21,306 nucleotides of DNA from an uncultured Brachyspira sp. (GCA_934725525.1 CAKVCG010000009.1:1-21306), one strand, 5' to 3'; counted from the stretch's first letter, positions 7,784-15,510 are shown. Notes: a model not told the origin generated them from the sequence alone. A program made the numbers and translations.

Positions 7784-9027
7784 TATTTATAAATATATAT
7801 CGGACCTTCGTCATTTGAAAGCGATTCGTTTGCGTCTATTTTAAATGCTTCTCTGCAATCTAATATAGATTTGTCGAAATATTTGCTATCGTTCGTGCGT
7901 CTATATTTATTGAAATAAAGAGCGCTTCTGTTATTTAAAGCGTATATATTTTTTCCGTCCAATTCCATTATTTTTTCATAGTCTTTCAAAGCGTTTTCAA
8001 ATAATTCGTTATTTCCCATTATATTATATTTTACCAAATAAATTGTGGCTCTATTATTTAATAGTATAACGTCTTTATTATCGCTTGAATAAATCATATT
8101 GTCGAATATGGTCAAAGCGGTGTTATAATCATAATCCGATTTATCTATACCGTATCTTGTGGAATATAGTATTCCTTTATTATTTAAAATATCTTTATTA
8201 TCGTAAATAGATATAGCCGATTCATAATATTTATCAGCCTTTCTAAAATATAAACTCTTGTTATTTTTGCTATACATTTTAGTATATAAAATTCCTGCTC
8301 CATTTAAAGCCAGATAATTTCTATCGTCTATACTAAAAATATTCTCGAGTATTTCCAAAGCCTTTTCGTTTTTAGCGCTTTTAATTTCAGCCATTAAATC
8401 CTTATACATATTCTCTATTTCTTTTAATTTTTTATCTTCCGTTTTTTTTAATATTACGGCGGGGAGGTTATCTATATATTCCTTATCCTCTTTACTTAAA
8501 TGCTCGTCATATTCTTTGTTTTTTGTTTCTTTTTCTTCAACGATAATATTAGTATCGTTGTCGTTGTTAATATTATTTGCAGTATTTGTAATAGTCGCTG
8601 TATTATTACTCGCTATGCTATTATTCGTATAATTTATAAATAATATTAAAGCGAACATTAAAACCAAAAGAAATAAAGCCACATAAGTCACTACCAATAA
8701 ACTATTTCCAATCAATTGTTCCACCGAAAATTTAAGATTGCTTAAATTTGGATTTATTCCTAATCTTACTTGTTCCTTTACCAAATTGGTAATTTTTTCC
8801 GCTTTACCCGAGTCTTCCAACCGCTCTCCGAAATATTGCGATACCATCTCCATATATCTGCTTTCAATATTTGAAGATAGCGAATTGGTAAAAATATTAA
8901 GTTCTTTCGTTATATTTTGATTTAAATTTAGACTATAAATATTGCATACTATTAAAAAGATAAGCATAATTACCGGAAATAGTATCAGTATAGCGAAGTT
9001 TATTTTTCTTATATTGGCTCTTTTCAT
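7780..9027 (-). CDS. Two-TM protein with cytoplasmic TPR repeats
   Basis: A 415-residue protein with a basic start and TM1 at about 10-30, an extracytoplasmic segment (about 33-107), TM2 at about 108-132, an Asn/Thr-rich low-complexity linker (about 135-165), a charged coiled region, and then several TPR-like repeats up to the C-terminus. Repeat signatures are FRKADKYYESAISIYDN, YNTALTIFDNMIY, FENALKDYEKIMELDG and FDKSILDCREAFKIDA. Basic residues before TM1 place both ends inside. TPRs bind partner proteins; no enzyme domain is seen, so the role is unknown. Its stop shares TTAA with the stop of the M15 peptidase on the other strand. It has no clear Shine-Dalgarno, and its promoter overlaps a 32-bp palindrome. 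Confidence 0.75.
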   Translation of the reverse strand: MKRANIRKINFAILILFPVIMLIFLIVCNIYSLNLNQNITKELNIFTNSLSSNIESRYMEMVSQYFGERLEDSGKAEKITNLVKEQVRLGINPNLSNLKFSVEQLIGNSLLVVTYVALFLLVLMFALILFINYTNNSIASNNTATITNTANNINNDNDTNIIVEEKETKNKEYDEHLSKEDKEYIDNLPAVILKKTEDKKLKEIENMYKDLMAEIKSAKNEKALEILENIFSIDDRNYLALNGAGILYTKMYSKNNKSLYFRKADKYYESAISIYDNKDILNNKGILYSTRYGIDKSDYDYNTALTIFDNMIYSSDNKDVILLNNRATIYLVKYNIMGNNELFENALKDYEKIMELDGKNIYALNNRSALYFNKYRRTNDSKYFDKSILDCREAFKIDANESLSNDEGPIYIYKY

Positions 9028-9064
9028 TTGTTAATACAATTTTCATTTATATAGTTGTCTAAAT

Positions 9065-9092
9065 ATTATAAAATAATTATAAAAATAATCAA
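9065..9092 (-). promoter_or_regulatory. Putative promoter of the TPR gene
   Basis: Minus-strand TTGATT (9087-9092) and a perfect TATAAT (9065-9070) are 16 bases apart. The -35 lies at the centre of the palindrome 9077-9108. Confidence 0.5.
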
Positions 9093-9108
9093 TTGATTAT
9101 TTTTATAA
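9077..9108. repeat. 32-bp perfect palindrome between TPR gene and tRNA operon
   Basis: The two 16-base arms (left arm begins TTATAAAAATAATCAA) are exact reverse complements with no spacer. It lies downstream of the last tRNA of the minus-strand operon and covers the -35 of the TPR gene. It could be a factor-assisted terminator hairpin for the tRNA transcript or an operator for a dimeric repressor. The stem is almost all A-T. Confidence 0.75.
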
Positions 9109-9136
9109 AATCATATAAATTATTAAAAGTTCGAAT

Positions 9137-9210
9137 CGCGTCTGAGAGGACTCGAACCTCCAACCGTCGGAACCGAAGTCCGATGCTCTATCCAATTGAG
9201 CCACAGACGC
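9137..9210 (-). tRNA. tRNA-Arg (anticodon TCG)
   Basis: The reverse complement folds as acceptor GCGTCTG/CAGACGC, D-arm GCTC...GAGC, anticodon arm TCGGA-CTTCGGT-TCCGA (anticodon TCG) and T-arm GGAGG-TTCGAGT-CCTCT. The discriminator is G and CCA is not encoded. It is the last tRNA of the four-tRNA operon. Confidence 0.96.
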
Positions 9211-9242
9211 ATTTTATTAACGCTTTGAAAATATGAGCAAAG

Positions 9243-9317
9243 GGCGAAAGACGGGACTTGAACCCGCGGCATCCAGATCCACAATCTGGCGCTCTAACCA
9301 ACTGAGCTACATTCGCC
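9243..9317 (-). tRNA. tRNA-His (anticodon GTG)
   Basis: The reverse complement has anticodon arm CCAGA-TTGTGGA-TCTGG (anticodon GTG) and T-arm GCGGG-TTCAAGT-CCCGT. The encoded extra 5' G pairs with C73, the identity element of tRNA-His. Acceptor GCGAATG/CTTTCGC has one T-T mismatch at the sixth pair. CCA is not encoded. Confidence 0.96.
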
Positions 9318-9342
9318 ATATATTAAACCGAAGAAAATAACT

Positions 9343-9416
9343 CGCGCCAGACAGGAATCGAACCTGTAACCCACAGCTTAGAAGGCTGTTGCTCTATCCA
9401 ATTGAGCTACTAGCGC
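9343..9416 (-). tRNA. tRNA-Arg (anticodon TCT)
   Basis: The reverse complement has acceptor GCGCTAG/CTGGCGC, anticodon arm ACAGC-CTTCTAA-GCTGT (anticodon TCT) and T-arm ACAGG-TTCGATT-CCTGT. The discriminator is G. It reads AGA, the main Arg codon of this AT-rich genome. Confidence 0.96.
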
Positions 9417-9418
9417 AT

Positions 9419-9492
9419 TCGGGATGATGAGACTCGAACTCATAACCCCCTGCTCCCAAAGCAGGTACGCTAACCAATTACGCTACATCCCG
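9419..9492 (-). tRNA. tRNA-Pro (anticodon TGG)
   Basis: The reverse complement has acceptor CGGGATG/CATCCCG, anticodon arm CCTGC-TTTGGGA-GCAGG (anticodon TGG) and T-arm ATGAG-TTCGAGT-CTCAT. The discriminator is A. It is the first tRNA of the operon, only 2 bases before the next tRNA. Confidence 0.96.
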
Positions 9493-9515
9493 TAAATATT
9501 ATAAAACTAATTAAT

Positions 9516-9544
9516 ATTATAGTGTTAACTATATTTTTTGTCAA
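9516..9544 (-). promoter_or_regulatory. Consensus sigma-70 promoter of the Pro-Arg-His-Arg tRNA operon
   Basis: Minus-strand TTGACA (9539-9544) and TATAAT (9516-9521) are both perfect matches with the optimal 17-base spacing. They lie about 23 bases ahead of tRNA-Pro, as expected for a strong stable-RNA promoter. Confidence 0.85.
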
Positions 9545-9576
9545 TAATTATGCTCTATATTCTAATTTTAGCTTTA

Positions 9577-10890
9577 TTATTTTCCCCAAACTCCTCCAAA
9601 TTTAAAACTCAATCCCAAATAAAAATCGTTATCCACCGTATAATGCCCTCCGTCTTTAGCCTCATAAGATATTGCCCCAACTTGATGCCTTCTTTCCAAT
9701 TCGTAATATTGAAGATTATTTTTAAACACGGGGTCGTAAGTAAAAGTGTCGGAAAGCATTATTTTGAAATCGTCCGTTATATTCAAAGTGATTTTCAAAA
9801 AAGCTCTATATTTAAGTTGATAAACATCTTCCGAATTTGAATAAATATTATTATCATGAATTCCAAAATGCGCCGTTATGTCGAATTTCCATAATCTGCG
9901 AACTTCAAAAAATATAAATCCGCTCATTGCGTAAAATGGTTTTCTCTCCGCGAATGTTTGAATAGAAAAATCGGTATAATATCCTGTATTATAATGATGT
10001 TCGTTATCGTTATTTGTGTTGTTAGCATTTGACGGTAAATATTCGTTCTCGTCCATTATTCCATGTCTAAACCAAAAGCCTTCAATTCCGATAGTAAATC
10101 TTCCGTTTTTGCCGTTTCTAAAATAAAAAAACGCGTTTACGCTGTCTCCGTATTCTTTTATCGGTATCGAGCCTAATTGACTCACGATTCCCGCGACTCC
10201 CGCATTGATATAATCGTTGCTGTAAGATATTTTTGCCATTAAACCTTTTGAAGAGTTTGCGTCCAATCCTTCCTCTCCGTTAACCATTCCTACTCCAATA
10301 AATACTCCGTAAAAACTTGATTCTAACATTATTCCCGTATCGTATCTTGGAATAAATTGAGTGTCGTATCCTATAGGCAAATCTCTTGGTCCAGAAAGAA
10401 CTGTAGCCTTATTAGCGCTTACCGTATGATAATAAAATAAAGTTGGAAAATAAGAAGTCATAGGAATATTTTTAGTATATGATTCTAAAACTCCGACTCT
10501 TATTCCCACATACTTAAAATTTACGAATAAATTTAATTTTGTGAAGTCGAATAGGGGGGGGGACATATCTTTGTAGAATCTCGCCTTATGAGATAAAGGT
10601 TCGTAAAATCTTGCTTTAATATCCGCACCGATTGATGCGTATTTATATTCTTTGATATAACTTAAATCTCCATAAAGCAAAACTCCTAAAGTGTCTTCGT
10701 TTCCCGTTTGTTCTATTAAATCGCTCATTCTTCCGTAAGCGACTAATTCCAAAGACGCGCTTAAAACTCCGTATTTTCCCAAGTTGGTATTATTGGAATT
10801 TGTAGCGTTTGTATTTTGAGAAAATAAAATTGAATTTATAGCCAATAGTAAGCAAAATATAAATTTATTTGTATAATTTAGAGTTTTCAT
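9577..10890 (-). CDS. Outer-membrane β-barrel protein with poly-C tract (putatively phase-variable)
   Basis: A 437-residue protein with an N-terminal signal peptide (hydrophobic IFCLLLAINSILFSQ; cleavage near residue 24-28). The rest is made of alternating hydrophobic/aromatic β-strands ending LGLSFKFGGVWGK, as in outer-membrane barrels. Strand-like pieces include FYGVFIGVGMVNG, SVNAFFYFRNG, FTIGIEGFWFRHG and FRAFLKITL-type segments, with Asn-rich loops (near 285-300) that could be surface-exposed. I do not recognise a named porin family. Codons 110-113 (S-P-P-L) contain nine consecutive C residues; one base more or less gives an early stop. A TTGACA-17-TATAAA promoter lies only 9 bases from the ATG with no Shine-Dalgarno, so the mRNA may be leaderless. 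Confidence 0.78.
   Translation of the reverse strand: MKTLNYTNKFIFCLLLAINSILFSQNTNATNSNNTNLGKYGVLSASLELVAYGRMSDLIEQTGNEDTLGVLLYGDLSYIKEYKYASIGADIKARFYEPLSHKARFYKDMSPPLFDFTKLNLFVNFKYVGIRVGVLESYTKNIPMTSYFPTLFYYHTVSANKATVLSGPRDLPIGYDTQFIPRYDTGIMLESSFYGVFIGVGMVNGEEGLDANSSKGLMAKISYSNDYINAGVAGIVSQLGSIPIKEYGDSVNAFFYFRNGKNGRFTIGIEGFWFRHGIMDENEYLPSNANNTNNDNEHHYNTGYYTDFSIQTFAERKPFYAMSGFIFFEVRRLWKFDITAHFGIHDNNIYSNSEDVYQLKYRAFLKITLNITDDFKIMLSDTFTYDPVFKNNLQYYELERRHQVGAISYEAKDGGHYTVDNDFYLGLSFKFGGVWGK
10554..10562 (-). repeat. Homopolymer C9 tract inside outer-membrane gene
   Basis: Nine G on the plus strand (nine C in the coding strand) occur in an otherwise AT-rich gene at codons 110-113. With C10 the frame hits TAA about 13 codons on, and with C8 about 7 codons on. 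The present length is in frame (ON). Such tracts are typical slipped-strand contingency sites. Confidence 0.85.
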
Positions 10891-10899
10891 AATAATATA

Positions 10900-10928
10900 T
10901 TTATATAATAATTATTTTTTTATGTCAA
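10900..10928 (-). promoter_or_regulatory. Promoter of outer-membrane gene
   Basis: Minus-strand TTGACA (10923-10928) and TATAAA (10900-10905) are 17 bases apart. The -10 ends 9 bases before the ATG at 10890, predicting a transcript start within about 3 bases of the start codon. Confidence 0.65.
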
Positions 10929-10955
10929 TTCTTAAATCCTTAATATGTATAATTA

Positions 10956-13900
10956 TTATGCATAAATTAAATTGTTATATTCTATATTCTCTGCCTGCCT
11001 TATAACTATATCTAACGCTTCTTCTTGATTTTCTGGAGGATATTTATATTTTCTTAAGAGTTTTTTTACCGCTAAACGCATTTTTGCTCTTGTGGATTCT
11101 TTTCTTTCCCAATCTATAGTTTTGCTTTTTCGCACGATATCGGTGAGTTCTACAGCAATTTGCTTTAAAGTTTCATCGGTATAGAATTTTTTTATAGAAG
11201 GAGGTTTTAATATAGCGTCATAAAAAGCTTTCTCTTCGGCGCTTAATCCCAAAATATCGCTTTCTTTTTCCAAATTTATTAAATCTTCTCCCATTTTTAA
11301 AAGCTCTTCTATAACTTCCGCATTTGTAATCATTCTGTTTTTATAACCGTTCATAATATCTTTCATGCGTTTTGAAAAAAGTTCAGACTGCACTATATTT
11401 ACTCTTAAATGCCCTTTTATTTTATCAGCTAAAAGTTTATGCAAAAGTTCCAAAGATAAATTTTTATGTTTCATAGACGCTATAGATTTAAGGTATTCAT
11501 AGTCAAATACCGACACTTCTTTTATTTCTCTTTCGTTAAAAATATTTATTATGCCTTCGCTTCTTACCGAATTTTTAAGCATTTCGGATATTATTTTATT
11601 TATTTCATATAAAGAAATTTTAGATTGAGAAGATATTTTTACTATAATAACTTTTACAGCTTCATATAAAGCCGTTTCTACTATTTCTTTTTGTTCTATA
11701 ATGCTTATGCATAAAGTTTCCGCTTTTTTTAGTTCTGTTGTTTTATCTATAAATAATTTTTTCTTATCTTCATTTGAAATTATATAATCTGCTAAATTTT
11801 TTATAATATTTTCTCTTTCTTTTGCGGAACAATCATAGAAGTTTGAATAATCGATTTTATTATAAAAAATTTCTCTTATTATTTCCAAAGCTTCTTTAAA
11901 TTTAGGAAAAGCGCTTTCCTCTATATCTAATTTTCCGTATCTTTCATTATCTCTTTTAGTGTAATTACTTAAAGCCTCTTTTAACGAACTTGCAAGCCCT
12001 ATATAATCTACTATAAGTCCGCCTTCTTTATCTTTATACGCTCTATTTACTCTAGATATCGTCTGCATTAAATTATGTCCGCTTAAAGGTTTATATATAT
12101 ACATAGTGTTAAGAGATGGAACATCAAATCCCGTAAGCCACATATCGACTACCAAAGCTATTTTAAAATCAGAATCAGATTTTTTAAATTCAAAGGCAAG
12201 CTCTTTTCTCTTTTCGGAAGTTCCCAAGATATTTCTCCATTCTTCAGGGTCATCGTTTGTAGTCGTCATAACGGGTTTTAATTTTTCTTTCCATTGAGGT
12301 TTTAAAGAAATTATCTTTTTATATATTTTTATTCCTATAGGTCTTGAGTATGCTACTATCATAGCTTTACCTAATAAAATATGTTTTCTTTCTTCATAAT
12401 GTTTTATAATATCTTTACATAGAGAATCTATAACATCTTCAGAACCTAATATAGCGTCCATTTTTGATAATTCTCTTTTAGATTTTTCTATATCATATTC
12501 GGAAGTTTGGTTTTTTATAGATTCGTATTTTTCATCTATCTTTTTTAATATATCTTCGTTTAATTTTAAATTATTTACTCTACCCTCATAATATATTGGA
12601 ACTGTAACTCCGTCTTCTACGGATTGAGTTATATCGTATATATCTATATAATCTCCAAAAACTTCAATGGTGCTTCTATCGTCTTTTTCTATAGGAGTTC
12701 CCGTAAATCCTATTTTTATAGCGTTAGGCAAGGCATCCTTTATATATTTAGACATACCGTAAATTATCTCGCCTTTTTTAATTTCCGCTTTATCTCCGTA
12801 ATGAGAGCGATGAGCTTCGTCAATCATTAAAATTATATTTTTTCTTTTTGAAAGTATATCGCTATAATCTTCAAACTTTTGCAAAGTAGTGAATATTATA
12901 CCGCCAGTTTCTCTATCTTTCAAAAGTTTTTTCAAATGCTCTCTCGAAGACGCCTGAATCGGATTTTGAGATAAATATTCCGCAGCGTTTGAAAAAGAAT
13001 TAAAAAGTTGGTCGTCCAAATTATTTCTGTCGGTTATTATTACTATTGTGGGATTATTTAGAGTTTGAGTTATTAATTTTGAAATCATAAGCATAGTATA
13101 AGATTTGCCAGCTCCCGTAGTATGCCATATAATTCCCGCCTTACTTCCGCTTTTTGAAAAAGATTCTTCTATTTTTTCTATGGCTTTTATAGAAGCAAAA
13201 TATTGATGATAGGAAGTTAATATTTTATTATAATTCTTTTTTTGAGGGTCGTAAACAAAAAACAAAAAATAATGAACTATATCTAAAAACCTTGATTTTT
13301 CAAACATACCTTTTATTAAAGTTTTATATTGTAAATCTAAAGAAGCGTTTTCTTTTATGGTTTCCTTTTCTTTATCTTCTTTCTTCCAAGATATAAATCT
13401 GCTTTCATCGGAAGTTATAGTTCCTACTTTCGCGTTTATCATATCGCTTATAACAAGAAAAGCGTTATATTCAAATAACGATGGAATATCATTTTTTATA
13501 TAATTTCTAATTTGTTTATAGGCGTTTTCTATGGTAATATCTTCATTTAGAGCGTTTTTAAGTTCCATTACGACTAAAGGAAGTCCGTTTACATATATTA
13601 TAATATCTGGTCGCTTAACGGTTTTATCTTCTATTGTAAGTTGATTTACGACTAAAAAATTATTGTTATTTTTATTTTTATAATCTATTAAATTTATATA
13701 CGCGTTCTTTTCTTTTCCGTCCGCAAAATATGAAATATAAATTCCGTAAGATAAAGCGTTTTGAAAGAATTTATTTTTTTCGATAAAATCCAAACTTTCT
13801 AAATTTATTATCTTTTTAACGGTTTCTTCTATCGCTTCTTTATCCGCATTTTTATTTATTTTTTTAAGATAATATTCAAAAATTTCTTTTATGACTACCG

Positions 13901-14027
13901 AATTATAATCATTCATAGAGGAATATTCTTCTCTTAAATCCGCTCCTTTTTTATATTCATATTCCATTTCTTCGACAAGAGTATCAATTAAAGAATTTTC
14001 AAAATCGCTTTCGGATAATATTTGCAT
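10956..14027 (-). CDS. hsdR: Type I restriction enzyme, R (restriction/translocase) subunit
   Basis: At 1023 residues this is a full-length HsdR. The N-terminal nuclease of the PD-(D/E)xK type is visible as RPDIIIYVNGLPLVVMELK (D141, E155, K157). The SF2 motor has Walker A TTGAGKS (303-309), a ITDRNNLDDQ motif (331-340), DEAH box LMIDEAHRSHY (400-410), motif III GFTGTP (440-445) and motif VI QTISRVNRAY near 660. The C-terminal helical region binds HsdM2S. HsdR cuts unmodified DNA after ATP-driven translocation. It is read from its own upstream region, separated from hsdS by 1.8 kb of opposite-strand modules. No clear Shine-Dalgarno precedes the ATG. Confidence 0.96.
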   Translation of the reverse strand: MQILSESDFENSLIDTLVEEMEYEYKKGADLREEYSSMNDYNSVVIKEIFEYYLKKINKNADKEAIEETVKKIINLESLDFIEKNKFFQNALSYGIYISYFADGKEKNAYINLIDYKNKNNNNFLVVNQLTIEDKTVKRPDIIIYVNGLPLVVMELKNALNEDITIENAYKQIRNYIKNDIPSLFEYNAFLVISDMINAKVGTITSDESRFISWKKEDKEKETIKENASLDLQYKTLIKGMFEKSRFLDIVHYFLFFVYDPQKKNYNKILTSYHQYFASIKAIEKIEESFSKSGSKAGIIWHTTGAGKSYTMLMISKLITQTLNNPTIVIITDRNNLDDQLFNSFSNAAEYLSQNPIQASSREHLKKLLKDRETGGIIFTTLQKFEDYSDILSKRKNIILMIDEAHRSHYGDKAEIKKGEIIYGMSKYIKDALPNAIKIGFTGTPIEKDDRSTIEVFGDYIDIYDITQSVEDGVTVPIYYEGRVNNLKLNEDILKKIDEKYESIKNQTSEYDIEKSKRELSKMDAILGSEDVIDSLCKDIIKHYEERKHILLGKAMIVAYSRPIGIKIYKKIISLKPQWKEKLKPVMTTTNDDPEEWRNILGTSEKRKELAFEFKKSDSDFKIALVVDMWLTGFDVPSLNTMYIYKPLSGHNLMQTISRVNRAYKDKEGGLIVDYIGLASSLKEALSNYTKRDNERYGKLDIEESAFPKFKEALEIIREIFYNKIDYSNFYDCSAKERENIIKNLADYIISNEDKKKLFIDKTTELKKAETLCISIIEQKEIVETALYEAVKVIIVKISSQSKISLYEINKIISEMLKNSVRSEGIINIFNEREIKEVSVFDYEYLKSIASMKHKNLSLELLHKLLADKIKGHLRVNIVQSELFSKRMKDIMNGYKNRMITNAEVIEELLKMGEDLINLEKESDILGLSAEEKAFYDAILKPPSIKKFYTDETLKQIAVELTDIVRKSKTIDWERKESTRAKMRLAVKKLLRKYKYPPENQEEALDIVIRQAENIEYNNLIYA

Positions 14028-14138
14028 AATATAAATCTATAATAATTTTTTTATTTTTAGTTTAACTATTTTATAAATAATTTTCAACAGTTACAAATAT
14101 TATATATTAAAAAAATTTGACTTATTATATTTTTAGTT

Positions 14139-14144
14139 TATAAT
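14139..14144 (+). promoter_or_regulatory. Promoter (-10) of HTH-HTH-HEPN operon
   Basis: TATAAT at 14139-14144 is preceded by TTGACT (14117-14122) with 16-base spacing. GGAGG (14155-14159) follows as a strong ribosome-binding site before the ATG at 14167. It points away from hsdR, which starts divergently at 14027. Confidence 0.65.
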
Positions 14145-14166
14145 AAAAGTTATTGGAGGGATTAGT

Positions 14167-14397
14167 ATGTCTGTAAAAAATAAATATGAAGAGCATTCTC
14201 TTCCGAGCGTTTCTATAGTTATGGGCTATTTAGCTATAAAGGATTATTCTACAATAGATAAAAAAGTAGAAGTTCTTTCAACGCTTGGTTACGGTAGAAA
14301 CGAAATAGCTCAGATATGTGGGACTACGGCTAATACCGTGTCGGTTTCTATGAGTAGGTTAAAAAATAAAAGTATTAAGAAAAAAAATAAAAATTAA
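14167..14397 (+). CDS. Small HTH protein, sigma region-4-like (first of a tandem pair)
   Basis: A 76-residue basic protein whose C-terminal half (about 35-63) is a helix-turn-helix of the sigma-70 region 4 / LuxR-like kind: VEVLSTLGYGRNEIAQICGT then TANTVSVSMSRLKNK. It ends in a Lys-rich tail. There is no polymerase-binding region 2, so it is not a full sigma factor. It is paralogous to the next gene: both share the pattern E-I/Q-I-A-x-x-C-x-T/D-T/S-A-x-x-V-S. A very good GGAGG site precedes it. As first gene of an operon ending in a HEPN protein it is probably a transcriptional regulator or antitoxin. Function is inferred from context. Confidence 0.72.
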   Translation: MSVKNKYEEHSLPSVSIVMGYLAIKDYSTIDKKVEVLSTLGYGRNEIAQICGTTANTVSVSMSRLKNKSIKKKNKN

Positions 14398-14407
14398 GGA
14401 GTAAATA

Positions 14408-14656
14408 ATGGCTGTTAAAGATTCACAAGATAATTTTTACGAAACTATGATATTGATGACTGCTCATAATACGATAAAAACCTTGCCAGAGGATAGCAGT
14501 ATAAAAGAAAAAGTTTATTTATTAAATAAATTTAATCTTACAAATGAGCAGATAGCTAAAGTATGCGATACAAGCGCAAAAATAGTATCTAACTATAAAT
14601 CTGAACTAAATAAAAAATCTGTTAAAAAATGTCAAATAAAAAACAAGAAAAAATAA
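14408..14656 (+). CDS. Small HTH protein, paralogue of preceding gene
   Basis: An 82-residue protein with an HTH at about 36-66 (KVYLLNKFNLTNEQIAKVCD then TSAKIVSNYKSELNKKS) that lines up with the preceding gene from YE near the start to KKSxKK near the end, so the two look like an old tandem duplication. AAGGAG precedes its ATG. Its last 28 bases overlap the start of the HEPN gene in another frame. It may form heterodimers with its neighbour or be the direct antitoxin of the HEPN protein. Neither can be decided from sequence. Confidence 0.7.
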   Translation: MAVKDSQDNFYETMILMTAHNTIKTLPEDSSIKEKVYLLNKFNLTNEQIAKVCDTSAKIVSNYKSELNKKSVKKCQIKNKKK

Positions 14657-15126
14657 ATATCCCTAAAGAATATATAGATACTTTAAAAAAGGCTAAAGAA
14701 TTATATTCGAATATTTTTAGTTTTGAAATTGGGCTTCGACTTGCCATAGACAAACATTTAACCGAATGGATAGGAAAAGAATGGTGGAATATAAGATTAT
14801 CAAAAGACATGCCCGATATTTTTAAATATGCCGAAGAACATAAAAAACAATTTTCTATTATTAATGAAAATGAAATTGATAAATCTATTCATAATATACA
14901 TTTTATAACGATAGGGCATTTGTCCGAAATAGTAAAGAAATATAAAGAAACATTTATACCAGAAGTTTTTCCTAATTTGCATTTCTTTTTAGGGCATATC
15001 GAATATATAATAAAAATACGAAATTGTTGCTGTCATATGCATCCAAATATAGATAAAGAATACATTAAAACATTGAAAGCGGAAACTTTAATTTTATCGA
15101 AAATAATAAATTCTAAAATAATATAA
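14629..15126 (+). CDS. HEPN-domain protein, Swt1-like (candidate RNase toxin)
   Basis: A 165-residue α-helical protein with the HEPN ribonuclease signature R-x4-H near its C-terminus: IEYIIKIRNCCCHMHP (R131, H136). The upstream helices FSFEIGLRLAIDKHLTE, EWWNIRL and FITIGHLSEIVKKYKETF resemble the Swt1-type HEPN domain found in defence islands. HEPN proteins with intact R/H usually cleave RNA, and in toxin-antitoxin systems or abortive infection they stop growth. The ATG lies inside the end of the preceding HTH gene without a Shine-Dalgarno, so translation is probably coupled and kept low, as suits a toxin. The run of three Cys between R and H is unusual. The Swt1 assignment is tentative; the HEPN motif is seen directly. 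Confidence 0.62.
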   Translation: MSNKKQEKINIPKEYIDTLKKAKELYSNIFSFEIGLRLAIDKHLTEWIGKEWWNIRLSKDMPDIFKYAEEHKKQFSIINENEIDKSIHNIHFITIGHLSEIVKKYKETFIPEVFPNLHFFLGHIEYIIKIRNCCCHMHPNIDKEYIKTLKAETLILSKIINSKII

Positions 15127-15129
15127 ATA

Positions 15130-15182
15130 ATTTATTTAGAGTTATAAAATCGACTATATTATTATTGATATTCTAAATAAAT
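15130..15182. repeat. 11-bp perfect inverted repeat upstream of brnT
   Basis: ATTTATTTAGA (15130-15140) and its exact complement TCTAAATAAAT (15172-15182) flank a 31-base spacer between the HEPN gene and brnT. It could be an operator for BrnA-type autoregulation or a terminator stem for the upstream operon. Low complexity means chance cannot be excluded. Confidence 0.45.
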
Positions 15183-15198
15183 AATATAAAATTAAATT

Positions 15199-15510
15199 AT
15201 GACTAAATTTGAATGGGATTATAAAAAGGATATTATTAATAGAAAAAAGCATAATATATCATTTAAAGACGCCGTTCTTGTTTTTTCCGATAAAAATGCA
15301 ATTATAAGAAAAGATAACGAACATTCTATTAATGAAGATAGATTTATAACTATTGGCAGAATTAAAGGTTTTTATATTATAGTCGTTATTTATACGGATA
15401 GAACGAAAAATAATGCTAACGAAGAAACTATAAGAATTATATCTTCAAGGTATGCGACTAAAAAAGAAATTAAACAATATATTGATTTTAATTCAAGGAG
15501 AGGAAAATGA
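15199..15510 (+). CDS. brnT: BrnT-family toxin (RNase)
   Basis: A 103-residue protein matching the BrnT family, RelE-fold ribonuclease toxins. It begins FEWDYKKDIINRKKHNISFK (4-23), continues DAVLVFSD (24-31), has the basic RFITIGRIKG strand (48-57) and IVVIYTDR, and ends in the hallmark IRIISSRYATKKEIKQY (78-94). The family normally inhibits translation by cutting mRNA and is neutralised by BrnA. Its stop overlaps the start of brnA (ATGA). There is no Shine-Dalgarno before the ATG, and a TATAAA lies only 8 bases upstream, so the message may be nearly leaderless. Confidence 0.9.
   Translation: MTKFEWDYKKDIINRKKHNISFKDAVLVFSDKNAIIRKDNEHSINEDRFITIGRIKGFYIIVVIYTDRTKNNANEETIRIISSRYATKKEIKQYIDFNSRRGK

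Noticed and set aside
12106..12830. Plus-strand open frames within hsdR
   Set aside because: They are shadows of the hsdR reading frame and lack start signals.
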